From: Corydoras sp. C115
Taxonomy: Eukaryota > Chordata > Actinopteri > Siluriformes > Callichthyidae
Length of the DNA: 64,000 bases
Direction of reading: 5' to 3'
Assembly (NCBI GenBank): GCA_019802505.1
Contig: JAFMOC010000095.1
Span: 690,001-754,000, forward strand
Under the pieces are notes generated by a model. It made no database searches and had not been told where the DNA came from. It saw only the letters and a list, made by a program, of their open reading frames with translations. Below, piece by piece: positions 22,905 through 33,765 of the stretch; within the stretch, counting starts at the first letter, position 1, and every line of letters starts with the position of its first letter. A program made the translations under genes and the position numbers.

Positions 22905-23330
22905 ATATTTACATTGTCATTTAGCAGATGCTTTTACCCAAAGTGACTTACAAATTAGAACAACACAAATAGCTTCACAAAAACCAGCTACACTGTAAAA
23001 TTATCAAACCTGATCATTACCCCCCCCCCCCTTCCTTTTTTTTATATCAGGTCTGTGGAAGAGATGTGTTTTGAGTTGTTTTTTAAAGATGCAAAGTGAC
23101 TCTGCCTTAGGGACAGCATTGGTTGCATCATTTAGCATCAGCTTTGGAATGAGAATTAGCTCCATGGTGAAGACACTCATCACTAGAGCGAAGTGAACGA
23201 GTTGGAGTGTATTTTGAAAATATAGATTGAAGTTAAGAGAAATTGTCTTGTAGGCCAGAATTATTGCCTTAAACTGAATGCAAACAGCTACAGGGAGACT
23301 GTGGAGAGAGATGAGTTGCGGCTTTGACAT
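22905..23330 (-). pseudogene. L2-clade LINE: ORF2 C-terminus and 3' tail
   Basis: On the minus strand, 23330-23004 encodes about 108 residues that match the C-terminal tail of L2/CR1-group ORF2. The pattern LISLHSLPVAVCIQFKAI near the start is the usual (S)LHWLPV...I.FK motif, and FKKQLKTHLFHRP is the usual end. This is the part after the reverse-transcriptase domain, so no catalytic residues are expected. It is followed by a C-rich run and then the 3' tail 22905-22960 (GTAAGTCACTTTGGGTAAAA). It is a 5'-truncated insertion with no complete gene. The role in the intact element is reverse transcription at the insertion site. Confidence 0.8.
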
Positions 23331-23675
23331 ATTTTACATTGATATTGACATATTTATTCACTATTTTAATTTTGGAATTAATAGTTTAAAGAACAGATCA
23401 TAAAACCAAGCTTATACATATGACACATTATTAATAATTACAGCCTGTCATTATTTATCTGCTCCATCTACCATATTGATGCACTTTCTGTATAGTTCTG
23501 CATTGACAGACTATAGTCTTTACATGCCTTATTAGACCCGAGTCTTCTTATGAATGCTTTATTCACTTGCTGTGCATTCTATTATACACATCAACCTTAT
23601 TGTTCTACCAAATAATGGGTTCATTGGATGTCACAATGATGTTTTAAAACTCATAGCACAAACATAGCTTTGCTA

Positions 23676-23885
23676 TCCACTCACACCAGCACAACACATA
23701 ATACTCCAGCACTATATTGTTACTGCAGTGCTGACAATCACCAACCACTGAAATAAAACCCCCTCTGTGGCAGTCTCGTAGGGGTCCTGACCTTTTTAGA
23801 AAACAGGGTGAAGGAGACTAACAAAGTATGTTAAGAAACACATGGACTACAGACTAATTCTACTAAGTACATCAAAAAAATCAAA
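23676..23885 (+). repeat. Widespread fish dispersed repeat, fragment
   Basis: CACTCACACCAGCACAACAC, ACTGCAGTGCTGACAATCAC, GGTGAAGGAGACTAACAAAG and AAACACATGGACTACAG follow the order of a repeat that is abundant in teleosts. The class is not assigned. Confidence 0.6.
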
Positions 23886-23927
23886 TGGGCAATGTGTATG
23901 GAAGCAGGAAAGCATACCAGTGTGTGT

Positions 23928-24086
23928 GCATAAAAGCAAAAAGGCACAAAAGGGTGTGCATTATTGTAAACAAATCACGGGAAAGAAGTATTGTTGTGCA
24001 CAACACGAAGCAGCGAACCTTTGCACAACTTTCCAGTGATTTATTTACAATAATGCAAAACCTCGAGAACCTTGTTGCTTTTTATA
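23928..24086. repeat. P palindrome module (copy 3)
   Basis: GCAAAAAGGCACAAAAGGGT with TGCATTATTGTAAACAAATC on the left pairs imperfectly with ATTTATTTACAATAATGCAA and CCTTGTTGC on the right. It is joined directly to the Q arm that follows. Confidence 0.65.
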
Positions 24087-24848
24087 AAACAGGTGGATTC
24101 CGGTCCTTAAATCTGATTGGCTGAGCCATTTGTCCAACCTTGACATTATTCAAAATAGCACACATCTCTGGCTGCTTCACATTCTTATCATTGCATGATA
24201 TACAATACCTTTTTTTCCAATGTTTTATGAACTCCAATGTTTTATGAACATTGATTAAAGACAAGTTTATTACCATTTATGATTTTAATGAACACAGTTA
24301 TAAATCAAACATTTTTTTTTAATATAGCGTCCTATGAACGCAATAAGGTAATCGAGGTTGTGCACTTTCCCGTGATGTATTTATAGTAATGCACATACAC
24401 TTGTACCTTACTGCTTTAATAAAATGTTTACAACATTTACATTTAGTCATTTAGCAGACGCTTTTATCCAAAGCGACTTACAAATGAGAACATTACGAGT
24501 CAGAAGTTATGGAGAAAACCAACTATACTGTAAATTCATCAAACCTGATTGTTATTTGATGATTTTTTTTTTTTTTCCTACAACAGGTATTTGTTAAAGA
24601 GATGCGTCTTCAGTAGTTTCTTAAAACTGCTTAGTGATTCTGCCTTACAAACACACTTTAGTAAAAAAAAAAATTTAGTTCCATAATGGAACATGATTTA
24701 AAATAATGTATTATTATATAAAGTAATGTATATCATGCAATATGAATGTGAAGCAGTCAGACATGTGTATAATTGTCAAAAATGTAAATGTAAACAAACA
24801 GCTCAGCCAATCAGATTTAGGGACTGGTACTACCAGTTTTATTGTAAT
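24082..24848. mobile_element. Fold-back element with two opposed Q arms, an internal P module and an L2 insertion
   Basis: Left arm 24082-24290 (GGTCCTTAAATCTGATTGGC) and right arm 24697-24848 (GCCAATCAGATTTAGGGACT, reverse orientation) form long terminal inverted repeats of 150 bp or more. Between them lies a P palindrome (24317-24425) and an L2 3' end (24432-24690). This locus shows the general build of the family: Q arm, P centre, inverted Q arm. No coding sequence. Confidence 0.7.
24432..24690 (-). mobile_element. L2 LINE 3' end
   Basis: On the minus strand: the coding end FKKLLKTHLFNKYL (about 24680-24590) and then the 3' tail GTAAGTCGCTTTGGATAAAA GCGTCTGCTAAATG. The tail sits at 24435-24490. 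Confidence 0.85.
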
Positions 24849-26652
24849 ATTTAATGTATGTAACTTTAAAACACTAACTACATTTTATGAAAATCTAAAA
24901 CTCTTTTACTTATATTGTATATAGTTATTCTACTTGTCATGGTAGATATTTTTTATTGCATTATTAATAATTCTGTATTTGTAAAGAATCTAAATAGCAA
25001 TTTAAACCCCTACCTATGACCATGGTGACAATGACATAAAGGGATTAGATCATTTTCAAAGCAAAGATTTTTATGTAATAGCATAAAATGTGTATCTAAG
25101 TTTTTAATACCACCAAACAAATGCTTGCATAAAAAGGCCATGGTCAGACAATGGAACATTTATGTAGAATGGAAAAGACTTCACTAGATATGCTTTGCTG
25201 AACTGCCCTATAGGAAATAACAATGCATCTTCATATCCAATCGATCCACCATATCTAAGGTCATAAAATGTGAGTAAAGCCGTTCACATCGTTCTAATTT
25301 TCTGACAAGTTTGTCTTTGCTTTTGTCTTTGCCTAACTCTAAATTTGCCTGTGACCTAGTTTGGGTCACAAGCAGTTATTACAGATTTGAAGGAACATGA
25401 TCCTAAGCAGAGCCTCCCAGAAGCTGGTGAAATATCTGCAGACAAATGGCTGATGGTTCCTAATGTGTTTGCTCCAAAGCATGTGGGAACAGGAGAGGTG
25501 CGGAGGGAGCAGTAATGGATCATGTTTGTGTTTCTTAATCAACCAAAGCAATATCTCAGAATTAAGGACAAACGAAGGGTACATCTTCTCTGGAAGTTAA
25601 GCGGATTTCAGAGACATTATAAGGAGAAAAATGGTCCAGGGTGGGTGCGCTGAGATGAAAATCCTGCTCCTCCTTGGTTCTGTGTACGAATGCATGTGCA
25701 TTAGTTTGAGCAGTCAATGGGAAAGTGTTAATTGGCTTATACTAAGGGACATGAGCACACTATATAAAGGCCTGTTAGTGACTCAGTTGTGCGAAGGCCA
25801 TGAAGAGATGGCTGATAATACAGGCATTGTTTCACCGAGTCGCCACTGCTCGGCAGGTGGTGGGAATAGTCGGCTTGGAGGATGGGGGCAGTGACCGTGG
25901 CTGTCTCCCACTTTGCAACAGCCTCCAGTCCATTGCCTGACTCCATCGGCCCCCTGTGCGCCCTGTACATCCATCCATCCTTGATCCCTTGTTTCCTGAC
26001 ACATTCCTCCTATTCATATTCAATCCCTCACTCCCTGAATCACTATCACGCTCACTTACACACTTACACTTGTTTAATCACAGTCAATGTCTGCAAGACT
26101 TACTAGGTATGCACATTGATGCCTGTCAGAGAAACTATCATATGCCAAAACAAGTTGTCATCAGTCAGCTGCCAGCTGGCCCCCGAAGTGGTATTTTTGC
26201 TTTGAATGCCAGACATGCCACATTAAGGGCATTAAGCATTGTTTTGTTGCAATGCCTTAAGCCTCTTGGTGGAGAGGCTGACACTCAGGCATCAGCCTAG
26301 AATACTCATCTGCAATAAACCCCTTAACTTTAGATCAAGTAATGTATATGTCTTAAAATGTCACAATTTGTATAATCGGGAATGAATTGTGAAACGATAT
26401 GGTACCAGAGAAGGAGAACCAGAGACAGGGTTTTCCAAGCGCATGAACAGGCTTTATTAAAATTGTATTTTAAAATTCCTGCAGCTAATGTTCAATCTCT
26501 GTGGGATGTAATGTTTTAGCTTATAAAGTGTGCACATGTTCATCAGCAGAGTCAACCACTGAAAGGTGCGTTAAATACCTATGCCCCCCCCCAACAAAGC
26601 TGTGCATGTGTCACACATCGATATACCAAAGTCTATGCTTTGGTATAATTTT
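24849..26652. other. No gene seen; partly GC-rich single-copy DNA
   Basis: About 25600-26060 is less AT-rich and holds several overlapping open frames on both strands (87 codons at 25631-25894 plus; 114 codons at 25956-26300 plus). None shows a domain, and their overlap argues against any being real. A CATCCATCC run lies near 25970. Confidence 0.5.
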
Positions 26653-26660
26653 GAATTTAT

Positions 26661-27214
26661 GCTAACACTAATCCGGTACTCATAATGCACTATAAGTGCA
26701 TTAATAAAGCTTTATAAAGTATTCATCATCACAAATTCTTATAACAATTTTACATTACACTTTATAACACAAAGTGACAATGCATAATAATATAAACTGG
26801 TTTAAGATGTTTCTATTTAAATCAAGATGACCACACTTTACTTAAAAGTCTATAATGAGCATGTATAAGCTTGTATAAGTCATAATGTACTACTATGTAT
26901 GTAGTATCCTTCCAAGGTGTAATTAATGACAACACTTTACTTTATGCCTGGAAAAAAAAGCTTATAAGATTTTATAAACTGTTATGAGCACTTATAAAGT
27001 CATTTCAGTCATTTTATGTCCCTCTGAGTTATGAGTTGATGAACAGTTAAAATATATCATTTATAATGCATTATGCCACTTTGTGTTATAAAGCCTTATG
27101 GCATGTTCTTATAACACTTTATGACTGTGGTTATGTACATCTATGGATATTAACAAAGGCTTATGACAAGTATTATAAAGCATTATGAATACCGGATCTA
27201 GGTAAAGTGTTACC
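26661..27214. mobile_element. Element family D (copy 1) with perfect 8-bp target duplication
   Basis: Left end GCTAACACTAATCCGG and right end CCGGATCTAGGTAAAGTG TTACC are inverted. GAATTTAT lies on both sides (26653-26660 and 27215-27222). The inside is AT-rich, repeats CATTATAA-type motifs and has no open coding frame, so it is non-autonomous. An 8-bp duplication points to the hAT superfamily or another 8-bp class. Confidence 0.8.
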
Positions 27215-27244
27215 GAATTTATTAAAACATGGAATTTTAGGACT

Positions 27245-27415
27245 GAGAATTATCCCAAATTGCCCCTTTATGGTATATGTGTCTGTGTGAGTAAGTGTAT
27301 GACCAAGGATGAATTGACGCCCTGTTTCTGCCCAGCGTCCAAAACATTCTTCTTTGGGTGAGCATGGGGAACCCCCCTTCCCCTGCAGCCCTGTATAGGA
27401 TTAAGCAAAGGATAA
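27245..27415 (+). mobile_element. V-SINE 3' half
   Basis: CCCAAATTGCCCCTTTATGG, GTGTCTGTGTGAGTAAGTG, GATGAATTGACGCCCTG, GGGTGAGCATGGGGAACCC and AGGATTAAGCAAAGGATAA. The 5' half is absent. Confidence 0.8.
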
Positions 27416-27854
27416 TTAGTTGCGACGAGATAAGATTTGAAAATCAAACAAACATTGCACACAACCAAAAATGTGTGGAGGATTGTGTAACAATATGTTG
27501 TATTCTGATCTGTAAGGGTAATATTTTCTCTACATAATGCATACAATTAAATAATATAATTAAATTATTTTACTAAATATTGTAATATAAATTGGACATT
27601 TAACACAAATTAACAATAAATTTCACCTAAAATTATTCATACTCCAAATTTTGACTCAAAGTTTTATTCAACCAGCAAATTTTTTTTTTCTTTTCTTTTT
27701 TTTTTTTTTTTTCATAAATATAACACAGGCTTTTCTTAAAAGATAAGAAGATGATGTACAAGAAACATCACTGTAAAAAATATATTTTCCAGCTTTTATT
27801 TACATTTACAGAGAAAGTGGCATGTTCAAAATTATTCACACCATTCATAATAGA

Positions 27855-28774
27855 AAATGACTATTACAGCAATCAAATACTTCCTAAAATTAGTGACCAG
27901 CTTTTTGCATGTCTCCATTGGTATTTCACCTTTACTTAGGAGCTCCAACTCTTTCACACTGAAGGGTCGTCTTGCCATCACCTTGAATTTTTTTCCCCTT
28001 CAAGTCAGGATTCTGGCTAGGACACTGCAAAATGTTAATGTTTACTGTCCGCTTACCATTACTACACTAATTTGGCTGTCAAGGCCAAGTTTCTTTGCAG
28101 ACTGTATAATGTTGTTGTTGAGAATCTTGTATCATGTGTGGCTCTTTTTTCATGTTGCCATTTACTGTGATTAGGTTTTCTGGTCTATTGGATGAATATC
28201 ACCCCCAAAATATAAGGTTCCCACCACTATGTTTGACAGTGGGGGTAGTAATCTTAGAGTTGAAGGCTTCTCTTTTTTGTCAAATGAAGAATAAATCATT
28301 GTGGTCATAGAATTAAATATTTGTTTTATCTGATCATAAAACAGAAGAGCAGAAGTCTTTTTTTTGTCAAGATAAGCATTTGCAAAGGCCAAGCATGCAT
28401 TTTTGTGCCTTTTCTGGAGAACTAACGTCCTCCTTGGTCTGCGGCCGAGAAACCCAGCAGAGTGTAGTGTCCATTGAGACGTTGCCACTAGCAGAGTCCA
28501 GATTTGCCGGGATGGCCTTTGTGGTGACCCTTGGATAAAGTTTCATCTCTTTCACTATCCTCCTGGTCAGCACAGGTGTCACTTTTGGCTCCCTATCACA
28601 TCCCACCAGACTTTCCACAGTGTGGAACATCTTTTAATTTGTAATAATATTTCGCACTGTAAACGCTGGAACTTTAAGAAACATTTATGATATGGCGGTA
28701 TAGCCCTTTCCTGACTTTTGCGCCGCCACAATGCGCAGCCACAGGTCCTCAGTGAGCCCCTTTGACTTAACCAT
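27855..28774 (-). pseudogene. Tc1-like transposase, broken
   Basis: The start at 28774 encodes MVKSKGLTEDLWLRIVAAQK SGKGYTAIS, the usual Tc1 N-terminal DNA-binding helix, and then stops. Downstream in another frame are VTPVLTRRIVKEMK and VTTKAIPANLDSASGNVS (the second helix-turn-helix), then RRPRRTLVLQKRHKNACLAF in a third frame. The first catalytic Asp region reads like SDKT. Near 28000 the expected NPDLN...E motif is reduced to NPDL followed by altered sequence, so the third catalytic residue is not visible. The last part resembles METCKKLVTNFRK. Several frameshifts and stops show it is dead. In life it would cut and paste its own element at TA sites. Confidence 0.8.
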
Positions 28775-29007
28775 TACAGTCCACAAGCAAACAGCAGAGA
28801 GCTGCTGTTTTTCACTTGTTGAATTGATTAAAACAGTGGTTACAAATAAATCAGGGTAATTAAGATTCTTTAGAACAGCATGGACTATCTGGAATGGGTT
28901 AGAGCTTTGGATAACAATAAAATAAGAAATTTTGCATAAGATATGAATAAATTTGTCACTTTTAGTCCAAATGTTTATAAAAGCTGAGTAATTCCACACC
29001 ATAAAGG

Positions 29008-29212
29008 GTGTGGCAGCTTAGTGGTTAGGGTGTTGGCTTATCAATCTGAAGGTTTTGGGTTCAAATCTCAGGTCACTTACATTAACAATGTGGGTCCTTG
29101 AGCAAAACTCTTAACCTTCTTTGCTCCAGGGTTACTGTAATACCAACTCTGCTCTGTCCAAGTTTGGACAATTGTAAGTTGTATTGAATAAAAGCGTCTG
29201 CTAAATAACAAG
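29008..29212 (+). mobile_element. tRNA-derived SINE B (copy 1) with L2-type tail
   Basis: The head GCAGCTTAGTGGTTAGGGTG, TATCAATCTGAAGG and GGTTCAAATC is tRNA-like. The body has TGTGGGTCCTTGAGCAAAAC. The end ATAAAAGCGTCTGCTAAATA equals the L2 LINE tail. It lies in the leader of the Tc1 element. Confidence 0.85.
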
Positions 29213-29245
29213 AGTTATATACGTCTTGTACATCATCTTATCACA

Positions 29246-29470
29246 GTGGGTATTATAGCTCTGTAGTTAGAGTGTTGGGCTTTTAATCTGAAGGGTGTGG
29301 GGTCAAATCCTATGCCCAACAAAGTTGTGGGTCCTTGAACAAGGCCCTTAACCCTCAATGATCCAAAAATGCTGTGGCCAACCCTGTGTTCTGAACCCAG
29401 CCATCAAGTTGGGATACTTGAAAGTCGCTTTGTACAAAATTGTCTGCTAAATGACCATATGTAATGTAAT
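29246..29470 (+). mobile_element. tRNA-Lys-like SINE B (copy 2)
   Basis: The head TTATAGCTCTGTAGTTAGAG and GGGCTTTTAATCTGAAGGG resembles a tRNA-Lys anticodon arm (CTTTTAA loop), with B box GGGGTCAAATCC. The body CTTGAACAAGGCCCTTAACC and end AAAATTGTCTGCTAAATGAC follow. This is a separate insertion from copy 1, 30 bases away. Confidence 0.85.
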
Positions 29471-29585
29471 ATAATGTATGTTTAATGAGAAAAAAAGCCA
29501 TTTCTGGTCAGAAATAACCTTCTGGTTAGATATAACTTTAACTTAAAATTTGCCAGGGGTATGAATATTTTTGGGCTTCTGTGTA

Positions 29586-31510
29586 TTTTCAGGTATATTT
29601 CTGTCAGCAAATGGTAATTATTCTAACCTCCAAACCAATCACAGAAACTAATGTCTCATCAAAGCACGTTTCTTCCTGACCTGTCTGTGTTTCGTTGTCT
29701 TATCAGTATGCGGGATTATATCTCCCTAGAATTCCAGCAGGACTGTCTATCTGGCTTTAATAGTGTTTCCATTAGCTTATAATGAAAAAAAGTTCATTAT
29801 AAAGTCACTTTAAAACATTGTCTAGTGGATTTGGCTATATTCAGCAATTCTGTTTGTTGTAACTAGCCAAGGTTTAGACAAGGAGGTTGTGTGCAAGGTT
29901 GCCGGCAGAAACAGCAGGAAAATGCTAGCAGAGAGGGGTCTAATCCCTCCTGAGCAACGATCTACACCCACTTCTTTGATCTGATTCCAATTGTGTCTGC
30001 ATTTTAATTCTGCACTTCCTCACAACCTTTATTTAAATAATAAAAAAAAATCACATCATTTATTTGAAACTCTTTCTCAATAAAATCCTTCAAATATTTG
30101 CAGGTATTTTCTTAATCTGGCTGCTTTTTACGTATTTTACGTAACTGCTTTCTTCTTAAAGTGTTTTCCTTTCTTAAATTGACCAATTTAACTAACTCTA
30201 TGGATGAGAAGGTAATGTTTTTTAATCCTCACATCAACTAAAATGTATTAATATGTTACCATTATTTTTTAGCATTATGATTGTTTTTCTAAGCATGTCC
30301 AAGTGGCACACAATATTGGGGCAGCCTTGGGCAGTAAAAAAAAAAATATGACACAAAATGATGCCATATCCCCTTGTAATGTGAAAAATATATAATTCAA
30401 GCTTATGGCCTTCAAAGTGTTTAAAGAATAACGCAAATTCAAACAATTTAAAGGACCAAGAGCCTAAAGAAAAAACATATGTAGTATGACATCTTAATGT
30501 TCATATGGCGAATCCCACTACTTAGCAATCAATGTTTATTTTAAAAACCAGACTGAAGTAGAGAGATAAAACCCCTGAAGAGGGTTGGGGACCTCGTTTA
30601 AAAGCCTCATTGACAACCGTTATAGACCTTGGATTTTAACCTTTCTTAGAAAATAGGTAGCCAAGACAAAAACTATTGAATAAAAATATTCAATTCTTAA
30701 TTTGTTTCTGTTAACTAAAATGATTTATACATTAGTCCGTTTTTTGTCACTTCCCCCACTTAGATAATGGTTGGGTCAGGGTCAAGATATCTTAAAAACC
30801 ACGTTAAAACATTTTACTTATGCCGTCAATAATGTCCACTGGTACAGTTAAAAGTAAAGTCAGTTCTTTTTATGCTTTTTGTATTTGCTGGCTTGTGTGA
30901 ACAGTGTCCCATGGCTACGGTGTTTGGACACATGCACCCGGTGCCTTTGAGCGGCCTCAGCTGCGTAAGCTGCCCCACAGGAAGCACTGTCCACAGGCCG
31001 CCCTACACATGGTCTCAATCAAGAGATCATATGGCCCTGATGATAGTTTGTTGCAACAGAATTCATTCTTTGCTCACCCATAACCAGAGATGCCAAGACT
31101 TCAAACGGCATGGTCTCTAAAGGTTTCTTAAGGTTCACAAGTTTTACTGTTGTTTTGAAGTTGAAGCTTTTCTTTGTCCAAGCACAGACTTGTATTTATA
31201 CAACTGGCTTGGTGTGGAAAACAGCTCCCCCAGACACAAGGCCCCATCTGTAAATAATGCTAATGGCTTTCAGACCATGATCTTTTTCACAGAAAAAAAA
31301 ACAAGAAAGTTGTTATATGGTGGCTATTTGGCCAAATTAGTTTTTCTGTCATAACCACACAAAAATATTCAGTAGCTCGCTATACAATGTCAGGTTCAAA
31401 TATTTTTTAAAATATTTAAATTCTATAAAAGCATCTAAAATGTAGCTCAAATAACAGTTCCAAAAGAGACAAGCTGGCACCGAAGAGAAATTGATTGTTT
31501 AATTGATATT
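29586..31510. other. No gene seen
   Basis: AT-rich single-copy DNA. A fragment at 30508-30570 (CTTAGCAATCAATGTTTATT, AAAACCAGACTG) resembles the inner part of the Q fold-back element. A small GC-richer patch at 30890-31030 has no recognisable protein. Confidence 0.5.
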
Positions 31511-31765
31511 ATAAAATGGGTAGTACCAGTTCTTAAATCTGATTGGCTGAGCTGTTAATTCAGCCATGACATTATTAGAAAATAATGCACACCTCTGACT
31601 GCTTCACATTTGTATCAATGTGTGATATACAATACATTATTTTAAATCATACACCATAAAAAGGAAATACAGATCAATATATATAGAGAGAGTCAATTCC
31701 CAATGAGCACTAAGCCGATATCCCGTTACTCGGCAATCAACTTTCACATTAAAAACTGGACTAGA
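31511..31765 (+). mobile_element. Fold-back element, Q arm (copy 5)
   Basis: AGTACCAGTTCTTAAATCTG, ATTGGCTGAGCTG, GACTGCTTCACATTTGTATC and ATGTGTGATATACAATACAT. Then the inner block CGATATCCCGTTACTCGGCA. A P module follows at 31862. Confidence 0.7.
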
Positions 31766-31861
31766 TTAAATTGTGGAAGAACAGTTTATTAATATTTTTA
31801 AGTAAACAAATTTATGAATCATACATTGTTTTTTTCCTAGTGTCTTTGGAATTGTTTTATG

Positions 31862-31985
31862 AAAGCAATAAGGCACTCAATGTTGTGTATTATTATGAAT
31901 TAATTAATCAAAGGAGAGAGGTGTACTCACACTCCGCTATCTCTTTTATGTGCTTTATTCACAATAATGCACGCCCTCTCATGAT
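31862..31985. repeat. P palindrome module (copy 5)
   Basis: GCAATAAGGCACTCAATG at the left; TTTATTCACAATAATGCACG at the right. Confidence 0.65.
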
Positions 31986-32110
31986 TGAATAGAATAGAAA
32001 GCCTTTATTGTCATTACACGCTATAATTATAATTATACATTATAGTACAATGAGATTCAAAAACTACTTCTTACTGGTGCAAACATGTACTTAAAGAATA
32101 TGACTTAAAA
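31984..32110 (-). repeat. Dispersed 3'-tail repeat (AATGACAATAAAGGCTTTCT type)
   Basis: On the minus strand the sequence ends AATGACAATAAAGGCTTTCT ATTC, a tail shared by many fish retroelements, preceded by CATTGTACTATAATG. It abuts the P module. Confidence 0.55.
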
Positions 32111-32424
32111 TTTGAAAATTAAATAAAAGGTTCTGGAGCACTACATACATTTAGAGAGGTTAAATAAAAAGTAAAGGTGTTATATACAGGGAATGAGTAT
32201 CCACAATGATTTTGAATTGCTATTACGTATACAGAAATTGCACATTTGTAAACAATGATAGTAATAATATTAAATATTGCACTGTATTAAATATTCTATA
32301 AAATATTATATTAAAAGCAAAGGATACACCATCATCTCAGTGCAGCCTTCCTTAAATATCCATCAAACCTCCTGTACACACACACACACACCATGACCTT
32401 TTAAAAAGAAACAAATTCTGTACA

Positions 32425-32655
32425 GGTTGCTGGAACATCCGGGACAGGGTACCAATCTATCTCTGGGCACATACTCACACACAGACACCCAAACTATATC
32501 GGGGCAATTTAGAGCAGTCAATTCACCTTGAATCCATGTTTTTGGACTGTTTGAGAAAACCAGAAAACATGAAGAAAACCCATGTGGACACAGGGATAAC
32601 ATGGAAGTCCACCCACATCAGGATTTGAACTGAAAGCGGACATGTTAACCTATGC
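32425..32655 (-). mobile_element. V-SINE, decayed
   Basis: GGACAGGGTACCAATCTATC, GGGGCAATTTAGAGCAGTCA, ATCCATGTTTTTGGACTGT and AACCCATGTGGACACAGGG are the minus-strand V-SINE body. The head is mostly lost. Confidence 0.85.
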
Positions 32656-32715
32656 CTAATTTAAAACTTAATAAAACTGACACGTAAAATGCTATGTAAA
32701 ATATAAAAACAACTC

Positions 32716-32990
32716 TCTATTCCCATCTGTGTGGGATTTCTCCAGATTCTCTGGTTTTCTCCCACAGTCCAAGAACATTCAAATTCAGTAAATAACCAAG
32801 TAAATTCAAGGTAAATTGGCTGCTCTAAATTGCCCCAATATAAATTGCTCCTATGTCTGTCCTGTGTCTGTGTGAAGTTAGTGTGTGCCCAGTGATAAAT
32901 TGCCACCCAATCCTGGGTGAAATTGCCTATCATCTTAATTGTTTCCACTGCATGGGCCGAGTCCCTTGTTTAGGATAAAGTATTACAAAG
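32716..32990 (+). mobile_element. V-SINE, decayed
   Basis: CCCATCTGTGTGGGATTTCT, CCCACAGTCCAAGAACATTC, AAGGTAAATTGGCTGCTCTA, GTGCCCAGTGATAAATTGCC and TTAGGATAAAGTATTA. The head is missing. It lies about 60 bases from an opposed copy. Confidence 0.8.
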
Positions 32991-32996
32991 CCATTT

Positions 32997-33250
32997 TTTC
33001 TGCCTACTGTGCCTACACAGAGGAATCTGTCTTCCACATCTAACCCATCCGTACAAAGAAACACACACTGGTGAATTGAGTACATGTGTCCAGAGAGGTA
33101 GGCGGCCCTGTACAACACCCAGGGAGCAATTGGGGTTAGGTGCCTTGCCCAGTGGCACTTCAGACAAGGTAATTGGTGGGACCGATAATCAAATCGGGAA
33201 GCTTCAGGTCGCAAGGCTGGTTCCTTAACCACAAACCTATGACTATGACA
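32997..33250 (-). repeat. Dispersed fish repeat with tRNA-SINE-like end
   Basis: On the plus strand: GAATTGAGTACATGTGTCC, GGGGTTAGGTGCCTTGCCCA, then a B-box-like region (AATCGGGAAGCTTCAGGTCG) and GGTTCCTTAACCACAAACCT. The order matches a common fish repeat whose minus strand reads like a tRNA-derived SINE. Confidence 0.5.
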
Positions 33251-33569
33251 ACAATCACTTTGTCTCACTCAGCAGGCCTTGAACAGATGACGTGAGACGG
33301 TCCAACCACTGACACTAAATGCTGCGCCAGTCAGCAGTGGAAGATGAAGATATGTGATATACAACATGTTTTATTTAGTCCCATTACCACTGGTGTATTA
33401 AATCAACCATCTCGCCATGTAATTTGGACAATTATATGTTGCCTACTACGTAGGAACGGTTTGGGGAAAGCACCAATATTGTTCCAGCACGAGTAAGCCT
33501 TAGGGCACAAAGTAAGAACACGGCCACTCAAATAGTTATTGCAAGCCAAACTATCATGTGAAACATTAG

Positions 33570-33765
33570 TGTATGATCTCACAAGTGCCTTTTGGTTTCA
33601 TGGGCAAACATTCCCACATACACCCTCCTAAATCCTATAAAAAACTTTCCCAAAAAAGTCAAACTTTTTAATTCCCGTAAAGGGTTGACCATTGTAGAAT
33701 GGTATTTTTTACAAATCTCTGATGATTTGATGTGTATAAGGCCAAATACTTTTTGTTCTATTAAG
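33570..33765 (+). pseudogene. Tc1/mariner-type transposase C-terminal debris
   Basis: CACAAGTGCCTTTTGGTTTC, AACATTCCCACATACACCCT and a region around AGGGTTGACCATTGTAGAAT correspond, with many changes, to the last coding part of a transposase common in fish (segment IP.NTL..L...PR.V.AVI). Stops occur in every frame. A better-preserved relative lies at 43085-43335. The assignment is by resemblance only. Confidence 0.45.

Larger units (their letters stand above)
27617..29585 (-). mobile_element. Tc1-type transposon, decayed, with two SINEs in its leader
   Basis: The ends are inverted: AAATTATTCATACTCC with AAATTTTGA at the left, and the reverse complement of the right end, AAATATTCATACCCC with AAATTTTAA. 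TA lies at 27617-27618 and 29584-29585. A second inverted pair lies further in (GATAAGAAGATGATGTACAA at 27744; TTGTACATCATCTTATC at 29226). The transposase remnant is on the minus strand at 27855-28774. Confidence 0.75.

Noticed and set aside
25631..26300. Several overlapping open frames of 70-114 codons
   Set aside because: They overlap on both strands, lack domains and cross CATCC repeats; no frame stands out.
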